This document shows, one piece after another, positions 1-6,956 of a stretch of DNA of 34,322 nt. A model generated the notes under the pieces. That model searched no databases. It had not been told where the DNA came from and saw nothing but the letters and a program-made list of their open reading frames with translations. A program made the position numbers and the translations under genes. Source of the stretch: Verrucomicrobiota bacterium (GTDB taxonomy: Bacteria; Verrucomicrobiota; Verrucomicrobiia; Chthoniobacterales; UBA10450); assembly GCA_003219465.1 (NCBI GenBank), contig QHOX01000171.1:1-34322 (forward strand), read 5' to 3'. The first letter of the stretch is position 1; each line of letters opens with the position of its first letter.

Positions 1-2
1 GA

Positions 3-476
3 AGGAACCGCGAACACTTCATTACTAACATCAACCTGGAGGATGACCGTCTCTGGGTGCCTTACGCGAATGGTGTCTGGTTCCAGCCCTGCTCCTTTAA
101 CGTCACATCTGGGGGATTCAGCGTCGTTCTGAAAGGTCTCCCCGGCTCGATGGTGGGAACCCATTACCACGTTGGGACCGTTCATGGCTATACGATGCGT
201 GGTCACTGGCGATACGTGGAGCATGACTGGATTGCAAAGCCCGGAACTTACATCTTCGAACCCGCCGGCGAGGCGCACACACTGGTGATCACCGAGGACT
301 CACCAGAACCGATGGTAACTCTGTTCGTGGTTGGAGGCGGCCTCATCTATCTGGATAAACCGGTGAATGGTGCCGTTGCTGCCTACGAAGATGGATTCAC
401 TCTCCTCGAGCTGACTCGGAAGTATTATCGCGAAGCCGGTTTGGATGCGCGTCAGCTTGACCTGCTCGTGCGCTGA
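3..476 (+). CDS. Cupin-domain dioxygenase, 2,4'-dihydroxyacetophenone dioxygenase-like; 5' end truncated by window edge
   Basis: The frame stays open upstream of the listed GTG at 57 to the window edge (RNREHFITNINLEDDRLWVPYANGVWF...). Cupin motif GTHYHVGTVHGYTMRGHWRY...EPAGEAHTLVI. Confidence 0.8.
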   Translation, partial: RNREHFITNINLEDDRLWVPYANGVWFQPCSFNVTSGGFSVVLKGLPGSMVGTHYHVGTVHGYTMRGHWRYVEHDWIAKPGTYIFEPAGEAHTLVITEDSPEPMVTLFVVGGGLIYLDKPVNGAVAAYEDGFTLLELTRKYYREAGLDARQLDLLVR

Positions 477-503
477 TGATGGATTCAGTGCGAATTTCTC
501 CGC

Positions 504-540
504 CTCTCCTCCTCGAGTCGAGGAGAGGATGAAGGTGAGG
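504..540. repeat. Extragenic hairpin repeat CTCTCCTC-CTCGAGTC-GAGGAGAG GATGAAGGTGAGG
   Basis: 8-bp arms at 504-511 and 520-527. A second motif, TCTGTGAAATCTGTGTCATCCGTGGTTAA, follows at about 569-597. Confidence 0.6.
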
Positions 541-615
541 AGTCGATAGAGAAAGGGCACACTCATTATCTGTGAAATCTGTGTCATCCGTGGTTAAACC
601 TTTCAGGAACGACGC

Positions 616-1047
616 ATGAATGATCGCCGCGAGTTACACGCTTTCGCGTCCCGTTACGCGAAAGCGTGGTGCAGCCGGGATCCGGAAAGCGTCGCGGCAT
701 TCTTCGCGGAGCGTGGCTCAATTAGCATTAATAACGGACCGCCCGCCGTCGGACGCGTGGCGATTGCTGAGGAAGCGCGAGGATTCATGAGAACATTTCC
801 GGACATGATCGTGACGATGGATGATGTAACGCGTGAATCGAAACTTGGAGGGCGGAGCTCCTGCGACGCTGTCTTCCATTGGACATTAACTGGGACGAAC
901 ACGGGCCCGGGCGGCACCGGCAAACGCGTTCGAATCAGCGGCTACGAACTTTGGAAGATCGACAACGACGGACTCGTCGCAGAATCGAAAGGCCACTTTG
1001 ATAGCGCGGAGTACGAACGTCAGCTCAAACACGGTGTCGATGGCTAG
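616..1047 (+). CDS. NTF2-like / SnoaL-like polyketide cyclase-family protein
   Basis: 143 aa with the typical pattern AxxYAxAWCSRDPESVAAFFAERGSISINNGPPAVGR...MRTFPDMIVTMDDV...HWTLTGTNTGPGGTGKRVRISGYELW. Confidence 0.75.
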   Translation: MNDRRELHAFASRYAKAWCSRDPESVAAFFAERGSISINNGPPAVGRVAIAEEARGFMRTFPDMIVTMDDVTRESKLGGRSSCDAVFHWTLTGTNTGPGGTGKRVRISGYELWKIDNDGLVAESKGHFDSAEYERQLKHGVDG

Positions 1048-1062
1048 CCGTCGTTAGCGACC

Positions 1063-1140
1063 ATGAATCTTGAAGACCTCGCCAACCTCGGACAAGTCAT
1101 CGGAGCGATTGGCGTCATGAATCAAAATGAGGGTAAGTAA
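1063..1140 (+). pseudogene. Possible 25-codon remnant of a small membrane-protein gene (MNLEDLANLGQVIGAIGVMNQNEGK*)
   Basis: Resembles the N-terminus of proteins that start ...LGEIIGAIAVVxTLxYLAxQIR, but stops after 25 codons and overlaps the next CDS start. Confidence 0.3.
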
Positions 1141-2047
1141 GATTATCTCCTTCGCCGTTGGCGCAATGTTGGCTGCTGCGGCAGCGTGTGCCGACGAAGT
1201 CTCCATCGTCAACAATATACTTGGACCCGAAGGTCCGTTGTACGTTGACGGCAACCTTTACTACGTTGGCTGGGTTTCCAACACGCTGTCGAAATGGGAT
1301 GGCAAAACGACCACCGTGTTGAATCATACCCCGGGTTGCGGCCATAACGGGTTGGCGCTCACGAAACAGAGGACATTTCTGCTCGCGTGCACCGAGGAGC
1401 ATGGCGCCATTCTTGAACTCGATATGACCGGCAAGCAGCTGCGCCGTTGGGATGCCGACAAAAACGGCAAGCCATTCGACGGCGGCATCAATGATATTGT
1501 GGTGACCGCCAACGGCGGCGCTTATGCCACGGTCTTTGGCCCGTACAAGGACCTGCCAACCTCCGTGGTGGGGAAAATTCTTTATCTCGCGCTTGGCGGT
1601 GAAAACTGGGTCGACGTAGCGGACGATCTCAATTACGCCAACGGCATAGGCGTCTCTCCAGATCAAAAGACCCTTTACGTCAGCGAAACCGTCGGAAACT
1701 GCATATTAAAATTCACGATCAACGCCGACGGCTCTTTGAGCAACAGATCGAATTTTGCTCCGCTAAACCTTCTGACAAGAAACAAGGTCGAATCATGGTG
1801 GCTCGGACCCGATAGCATGAAGCTCGACAGCAAGGGTAACATTTATGTTGCCCAATGGTTCGGTGGCAAGATTTTGAAGATATCTCCTGAGGGCAAGCTT
1901 CTACACGTATTTAAGATCGCCGCGGGTGACGGCACAACAAACGTTGCCTTCAGCGAAGGCGAGAAAGAATTGTACGTGACCGTGGTGAAGGATCCAAAGG
2001 ACCCGCAGGCGAAGGGCAGTATCGTAAAGATCGCAAATGTGAAGTAA
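1127..2047 (+). CDS. SMP-30/gluconolactonase/LRE-like beta-propeller protein with signal peptide
   Basis: Hydrophobic N-terminus (IISFAVGAMLAAAAACA) and NHL/SMP-30-like repeats (EGPLYVDGNLYYVGWVSNTLSKWD..., NGIGVSPDQKTLYVSET..., DSKGNIYVAQWFGGKILKISPEGKLL). Confidence 0.75.
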   Translation: MRVSKIISFAVGAMLAAAAACADEVSIVNNILGPEGPLYVDGNLYYVGWVSNTLSKWDGKTTTVLNHTPGCGHNGLALTKQRTFLLACTEEHGAILELDMTGKQLRRWDADKNGKPFDGGINDIVVTANGGAYATVFGPYKDLPTSVVGKILYLALGGENWVDVADDLNYANGIGVSPDQKTLYVSETVGNCILKFTINADGSLSNRSNFAPLNLLTRNKVESWWLGPDSMKLDSKGNIYVAQWFGGKILKISPEGKLLHVFKIAAGDGTTNVAFSEGEKELYVTVVKDPKDPQAKGSIVKIANVK

Positions 2048-2060
2048 CGGATTTTTGCTT

Positions 2061-2083
2061 GTGACGAGGAATTCCGTCGTCAC
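2061..2083. terminator. Imperfect palindrome between convergent genes (GTGACGAGGAATTCCGTCGTCAC); possible bidirectional terminator or REP
   Basis: Arms GTGACGA/TCGTCAC around GGAATTCC, between the SMP-30 gene (+) and the TIGR02391-like ORF (-). Confidence 0.45.
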
Positions 2084-2145
2084 GTGGAAGACGATCTAAT
2101 TAAAAGAACGCCATCCCGACGCGAAACCGATCGGTGCCTTCAGCA

Positions 2146-2613
2146 TCATCGAAGCAGCTCGAGCTTTTTCAGAAGTAAGTTGACGAAAACAAGAGTCGCG
2201 CCGCCCTCTTGCGGAGTTGGATCGATTAAACGGTGGGCCGAAGGGTTTCGGATCACACCAACGACACCCGCAAACAGATCGCGATATTCGTCTCTCTCTG
2301 CAGGAACCGTAAACTTGCTCGCCAAGCTGCCGGACTGGCCGAAAACCTTGTTCACTAACTCGCGACCGATCAGGTTAGGATCGGATATCTTACCTACGTC
2401 ACGCAGTCGTTCTTCTAAAATGACCCCAGCGGTTCGAACCGCCGAATCCCAAAGCATTGGATCAGCAGCGCCAGCTCCGAGCATCGGTAGGCAACGTCGC
2501 TTCAACGTGTCGTCAAAACTCGTTAGGTCTGCTAGAGGCGTTAGCTGTTTTAAGAATGAGGTATCGGGCGCCGCGAAATTGGAATCGACCGCGTGATAGG
2601 CTTCCCCAGTCAT
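2146..2613 (-). CDS. TIGR02391/Ymh-family (HEPN-like) protein or domain; possibly the C-terminal part of the upstream DUF262 protein after a frameshift
   Basis: ADPMLWDSAVRTAGVILEERLRD...DPNLIGRELVNKVFGQ...RDLFAGVVGVIRNPSAHRLIDP. RNPSAH fits the HEPN Rx4-6H motif. In-frame ATG at 2613; the open frame extends upstream to 2751. Confidence 0.7.
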   Translation of the reverse strand: MTGEAYHAVDSNFAAPDTSFLKQLTPLADLTSFDDTLKRRCLPMLGAGAADPMLWDSAVRTAGVILEERLRDVGKISDPNLIGRELVNKVFGQSGSLASKFTVPAERDEYRDLFAGVVGVIRNPSAHRLIDPTPQEGGATLVFVNLLLKKLELLR

Positions 2614-4129
2614 ATTGCTCGGCAGGCTTACTGGAAAGTCTCCGGTTGGTCTCGCCAGACACGAATGCCATATTGGCAATCTCATTGATTTCAGCAGTCT
2701 CGTAACCATCTTTTTTAAGCAGCGCCTTCGAGAATATGTGGTGTGCTTCAATAAAATGGGAACGGCCCTGATGGGTTAACGACAGACCCAATCGTGTCCG
2801 CCAGTCCTTCGCCCCTTTGGCCTTGAGCGCCAAGTAGGTTGTCGGAAAGAGTGCGCTTTGCGGATTCTTCCCGACAAAATCTTCGGGAACGGTTTCCAAT
2901 CGACCAAGCTGATTCCGTAAATACGAAATCAATTCCACGGGAAGCTTTTTGTCCAAAACGATGCGTAGGTCGGTATCGAGAACAGTTTCCGACGAGCCGC
3001 TGTAATGCCCGCGCGCGTTCGCAATAAACAACCACTGGCGCAGTTCCTGTTCCTCCTCCGCTGATAATTCGAAAGAACGCTGCGACGCGTAAAAGCCAGG
3101 GACGATAATTAACATCGCCGACGACAAGAGAGATTCATTTTCAATCCCTGCGTTCGTCCGAAGGAAATTTATTGAGAACCGAATGCCGTGTTTCGCTGCA
3201 TCCCATCCAGACTTTAATTTCTCTACGGCGACGTTGCCGACTGTTTTGAACCGACTTTGCCCGGTTGCAAAAACGACGAGAGCGCGCACTAAGAGGCCTA
3301 AGTCGATGGTGAAACCAACGTCTTCACACTCTTCTTGGAACTCTTCGAATAATTTGAGAGATCCCTGCCAACGTGATGTGATCTGAGCCAACGCAAAATC
3401 GGAACCGCGCAGCTTTATGCCTAGCGAGTTAACCCGGACGAATATCTCGGCGACCTCTTCATATGAGAGTTTCTTGTCCAAGACGTGCATGACATACTGG
3501 TAATCCTTGATCTTGCGCACCGCCTGAAGACGTTTTGAGAATTTGTCGAAGCGCGGATCATCCAGGGACGAAACCAGCGGTTTCAGTATGTGCACGTCAG
3601 TGATGTCAGGTCGAAAAATATCGGAAACCTTTACCCAGTGGGGATCGTTGAGCAGAACTTGGTTAGCCACAACGAAAGTACGGAGTTTTGTACCCTGAAT
3701 CGTATTCTGAGCGGTTTCATCCTCCGGATCAGTATCGTCTTCATCCACTTCGACAACTTCGGTTGGCCCCCCTTCCGGGTGATCCAAATTGAATAAGATT
3801 TCGATCGGTTTTTTCCGCCCTCTTACTGTAATCGGCTCAGCCCTCACTACGGCGGACAAAGACGTGAGTCTTTGCTGGCCATCCAACAGCATCTTATGAC
3901 CTTTGAATGGGCTTTCACTTTGCGAAACAGCCAAGTCTCGGACGGGCATTGATCGATCCGTCTCCCAAACGAGAATAGTGCCAGACGGATAGCCGCGATA
4001 CAAAGAATCGAGCAAGTCGCGAACGCGAGTTGCGGGCCATACGTAGCGTCGCTGCATCTCAGGCAATCGGAGCTCCCCGTTCCGGATCATCTCGACAAGA
4101 TTGCCGACAGTGGTGTCGATTTTCGCCAT
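2513..4129 (-). CDS. DUF262 (ParB-like) + DUF1524/HNH nuclease, GmrSD-like; C-terminus appears altered
   Basis: LPEMQRRYVWPATRVRDLLDSLYRGYPSGTILVWET, KMLLDGQQRLTSL (DGQQR motif) and the C-terminal HNH-like IEAHHIFSKALLKKDGYETAEINEIANMAFVSGETNRRLSSKPAEQY. Confidence 0.85.
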   Translation of the reverse strand: MAKIDTTVGNLVEMIRNGELRLPEMQRRYVWPATRVRDLLDSLYRGYPSGTILVWETDRSMPVRDLAVSQSESPFKGHKMLLDGQQRLTSLSAVVRAEPITVRGRKKPIEILFNLDHPEGGPTEVVEVDEDDTDPEDETAQNTIQGTKLRTFVVANQVLLNDPHWVKVSDIFRPDITDVHILKPLVSSLDDPRFDKFSKRLQAVRKIKDYQYVMHVLDKKLSYEEVAEIFVRVNSLGIKLRGSDFALAQITSRWQGSLKLFEEFQEECEDVGFTIDLGLLVRALVVFATGQSRFKTVGNVAVEKLKSGWDAAKHGIRFSINFLRTNAGIENESLLSSAMLIIVPGFYASQRSFELSAEEEQELRQWLFIANARGHYSGSSETVLDTDLRIVLDKKLPVELISYLRNQLGRLETVPEDFVGKNPQSALFPTTYLALKAKGAKDWRTRLGLSLTHQGRSHFIEAHHIFSKALLKKDGYETAEINEIANMAFVSGETNRRLSSKPAEQYDWGSLSRGRFQFRGARYLILKTANASSRPNEF

Positions 4130-4360
4130 AGTGGAAGGGAACTTTAACCTACCTACATCAAATCGTTACAATTACGATGCTGCGAAGCGAGCACAAACTA
4201 AACACAACTCGATTTGGTGGACATTGATGAACGTTCACTGATTGTTCCAAGCTGGAATAAAAGGCGAACGTCGTAATGCGCAACTCGACGCAGTTAAGTC
4301 TAACGACAGGTGAGATTTTCCCGTGCAACCGACAGGAAGATGTCGATCTTGTGATTTAAG

Positions 4361-4505
4361 AACTGGCGTAATTGGCGATGGCTTTGGCTGCGTCGAGAGT
4401 GGAATCTTTGCCGCCCCCGCCACGGCGAGTCCGTGTTGTCCCGGCGACCGGACATGTTGTAGACGCGCGCTTTGCCTTCGATAATGTCGATCGAAGCGGT
4501 GGTTC
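4361..4505 (-). pseudogene. Degenerate 3' fragment of the isocitrate-dehydrogenase-family gene (copy B)
   Basis: Plus-strand AACTGGCGTAATTGGCGATGGCTTTGGCTGCGTCGAGAGTGGAATCTTTGCC...GCGCTTTGCCTTCGATAATG parallels the IDH 3' end at 5601-5705. A GC-rich insert interrupts it near 4416-4450. Confidence 0.7.
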
Positions 4506-4511
4506 TAGATG

Positions 4512-5003
4512 TCATCTGCGAAGCTTGAGGATTGCAGAGTAGGCCTTGGGACTCATGCGCGACACTGCTGAAATCACATCCTCGCGGTTTTCGTTTTCCA
4601 TGCGCCGACACTTAACAGCCAAAACCCAAGCTTCGTCTTCGCCAAATTTATTCGTGGACCATCTTACGCCGCCGGCAAGTCTGCAGCCAGGCCAACGCGA
4701 TACCCAGTTAAAGTATTCGTACGTTTTCCTACGCCTGCGGATCGTATGATAGTGAGGATGAACGCCAACAACTCCAGACGTGTTGCGCCGTGTCATTCTA
4801 TTTTTTGAACTTATTGCAGCCGGGAGAGTCGGAACTGTAGTTCGTAACCATTTCAGCGCCGCGCGTTCGGCGCGAGGCCATGTCTTGTATTTCTTTAGAC
4901 TGAAATTCGCCTGAAGGCGGTTCATCTGACGCTGAATGCGCGCTGTTACGCAGCGCTCTGGGTAATTTCGCGTGAAATGAGTCCAGCGATCTGAGGGAGG
5001 CAT
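4512..5003 (-). CDS. Small AP2/ERF-like DNA-binding domain protein
   Basis: 163 aa with NTSGVVGVHPHYHTIRRRRKTYEYFNWVSRWPGCRLAGGVRWSTNKFGEDEAWVLAVKCRRM, matching the AP2 pattern NxSGvxGV...W.A.......K.F....G.e.A...A...R. Confidence 0.6.
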   Translation of the reverse strand: MPPSDRWTHFTRNYPERCVTARIQRQMNRLQANFSLKKYKTWPRAERAALKWLRTTVPTLPAAISSKNRMTRRNTSGVVGVHPHYHTIRRRRKTYEYFNWVSRWPGCRLAGGVRWSTNKFGEDEAWVLAVKCRRMENENREDVISAVSRMSPKAYSAILKLRR

Positions 5004-5032
5004 GAATCCAAATCTATTAAGCTCTTAAAGAA

Positions 5033-5070
5033 TAGTAAGAGATTTCTCGACTACGTTCGAAATGACAGCG
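5033..5070. repeat. Interspersed-repeat-like sequence AGAGATTTCTCGACTACGTTCGAAATGACA
   Basis: Matches the widespread bacterial extragenic repeat form TGTCATTTCGA(A/G)CG...GAGAAATCTCT. Sits at the junction of IDH fragment A and the AP2 ORF. Confidence 0.55.
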
Positions 5071-5107
5071 CACCAATTTGGGTGTCGACGCGAATGGTTT
5101 GGCCTTC

Positions 5108-5226
5108 GCGGACTTTGCCTTCCGCGATGACGATCCGAGCCGGATTGGAGCTTCGCAGCAATGGCCGATTCCAAACGCGCGGCCATGTCCGCTTCCTTGA
5201 GCCAGTCGAGCATCAGCTTGGCGGTC
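5108..5226 (-). pseudogene. Degenerate 3' fragment of the isocitrate-dehydrogenase-family gene (copy A)
   Basis: Plus-strand GCGGACTTTGCCTTCCGCGATGACG...AATGGCCGATTCCAAACGCGCGGCCATGTCCGCTTCCTTGAGCCAGTCGAGCATCAGCTTGGCGGTC parallels 5670-5766. Protein [22 protein letters not shown] vs [22 protein letters not shown]. Confidence 0.75.
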
Positions 5227-5231
5227 GCTTT

Positions 5232-5429
5232 CTAGATTGTGACCTGCTCGTATGAGAAGCGCGGGATGTCGGCGCGATCGCTGGCGTGCTCGACGGTTAT
5301 GCCCCGGATATTGCCTTTCTCATCCAAATCAAGAAGCGTGTTTTCGTCCAGATCGCGGGTCTCCGCCACCTTTGAAGCCTTAAACTCGATGTAGAGTGTA
5401 TCTGTGTCCTGGAAATACTGGATTTTCAT
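5232..5429 (-). CDS. DUF2283 domain protein
   Basis: MKIQYFQDTDTLYIEFKASKVAETRDLDENTLLDLDEKGNIRGITVEHASDRADI has the DUF2283 pattern (Y....D.lYi.f......t..l..n...D.d..G.i.GieieHAS). Confidence 0.85.
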   Translation of the reverse strand: MKIQYFQDTDTLYIEFKASKVAETRDLDENTLLDLDEKGNIRGITVEHASDRADIPRFSYEQVTI

Positions 5430-5500
5430 GGCTTAAACGAACGCCGACACTCCCATCAGTTCCTCGGGCGTGCAAACCCGGATACGCCAGGATTCTTGCC

Positions 5501-5588
5501 TGCGAATCACACGAATCACGCGAACCAGATGTCAGAGATCAGAAGTCAGACGTCAGAAATTTCGCGTCAATTCGAGTGTTTCGTGGGC
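5501..5588. repeat. Extragenic palindrome family 'GCGAATCACACGAATCACGCG ... TTCGCGTCAATTCG' (diverged copy)
   Basis: Arms at 5502-5523 and 5560-5582; shares its arms with 9894-9965. The spacer carries short repeats (GTCAGAgatcagaaGTCAGAcGTCAGAaa). Confidence 0.7.
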
Positions 5589-5599
5589 CGCTTTCTCAG

Positions 5600-6747
5600 T
5601 CAGCTGGCGTACTCGGTAATAGCTTTGGCTACCTCGAGCGTGGAATCTTTGCCACCCATGTCGTAGGTGCGGACCTTGCCTTCGGCGATGACGCGAGCGA
5701 TGGCCGTTTCCAAGCGCGTCGCCATTTCGGTTTCCTTGAGCCAGTCAAGCATGAGCTTGGTGGTCAAGAGCATGGCGATCGGATTGACCTTGTATTGGCC
5801 GGCGTATTTCGGGGCCGATCCGTGCGTCGGTTCGAACACGGCGTAGTCATCGCCGAGGTTTGCGCTCGGCGCGAAACCAAGTCCGCCGACCAGGCGCACA
5901 AATCGCTGACGATGTCGCCAAACATGTTCTCTGCGACCAGCACTGAGTAGTCTTGCGGATTTTTGAACATCCACATGCAGATGGCGTCGATGTTAACTTC
6001 GTCAGCCCAGATGTCCGGATACCTCTTCGCCACCTTCCGGAAACAATCCATCATCAAGCCGCCAGTCTCGCGCAGCACATTCGGTTTCTCGATCACCGTC
6101 ACGCGCTTGCGTCCAGTTTTCTTCGCGTAATCAAACGCTTCTTTGCAAATGTTGGTGCATCCCTGCACGCTCATGATGCGGGTGGAGAGGGCGACATTTT
6201 CGAGTCCCTTGTTGATCCACTTCTTCATTTTCGGATTGGCGCACAGCGCGGTGTAAACCGCTTCCGGTAACGGAAAAAATTCCACGCCGCCGTACATGCC
6301 CTCAGTATTTTCACGGAAAACGACCTGATCGATCCGCACGTCTTCGCCACTCGGGTTGGTGATCTTGTTCCCGTGATAATTGAGCGGATTGCCAGGATAG
6401 CTTTTACATGGCCGCATGTTGGTGTGGAGATGGAACAGCTGCCGCAGTCCCACGATTGGCGAGAAATAGCTCAACCCCTTCCCCTGAAGCTCCGGGCTCA
6501 ATTCTTCTTTCGCTTTGTCCTGCGCCTTGCTCGTGATCGCGCCGAAGAGCGCGCACGTGGTGTCCTTCAGGGCCTTCACAGTACGATCTGGAAGCGCGTT
6601 ACCTTCCGTGCACCAAAATTTCCAGCCGATGTCACAGGGCACGTATTCGGCGTCGAACTTCATTCGATGGAGAACGAGGCGCGCAGCCTCCATCACATCG
6701 TTACCCACGCCGTCCCCCGGCATCCACGCAATTCTGTACTTAGGCAT
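5600..6747 (-). pseudogene. Isocitrate/homoisocitrate/isopropylmalate dehydrogenase family gene, frameshifted near 5890-5900 (true frameshift or assembly error)
   Basis: MPKYRIAWMPGDGVGNDVMEAARLVL..., VVFRENTEGMYGGVE, ...[17 protein letters not shown] continues in the -1 frame as [54 protein letters not shown]...TEYAS*. Confidence 0.85.
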
Positions 6748-6800
6748 AGGAGGATGACTCTAGCGGTGAGCGTCACCGCGGCAAGATGCGAACCAGAGAG

Positions 6801-6916
6801 AATTCACCACAGAGATCACGGAGTTCGCAGAGGGATGTTTAAATCAGGAAGGCAGGAATTCAGGAAAAATTCTGTGCAGGTCTCTGCGTCCTCTTTGTGC
6901 TCCGCGGTGGAAAATT
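6801..6916. repeat. Imperfect long inverted repeat (ACCACAGAGATCACGGAGTTCGCAGAGG ... CTCTGCGTCCTCTTTGTGCTCCGCGGTGG)
   Basis: Arms at about 6805-6834 and 6880-6910, read directly. Intergenic, between divergent IDH and cupredoxin genes. Confidence 0.7.
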
Positions 6917-6956
6917 ACGTCGTGTCGATCCTGATCTGAGCAACTATTATGTCGCC

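Noticed and set aside
2839-3796. Small plus-strand ORFs inside the DUF262 gene
   Set aside because: No domain signal and opposite a well-supported CDS.
5501-5588. Short direct repeats (GTCAGA/GTCAGA/CGTCAGA) considered as a CRISPR array
   Set aside because: Units are far too short and irregular, with no spacer structure; they fit a degenerate extragenic repeat better.
5396-5950. 184-aa plus-strand ORF across the palindrome and IDH tail
   Set aside because: Spans a repeat element and is antisense to IDH; no family resemblance.
5953-6939. Plus-strand ORFs (105, 188 and 80 aa) opposite the IDH-family gene
   Set aside because: Antisense to clear IDH motifs; no domain signal.
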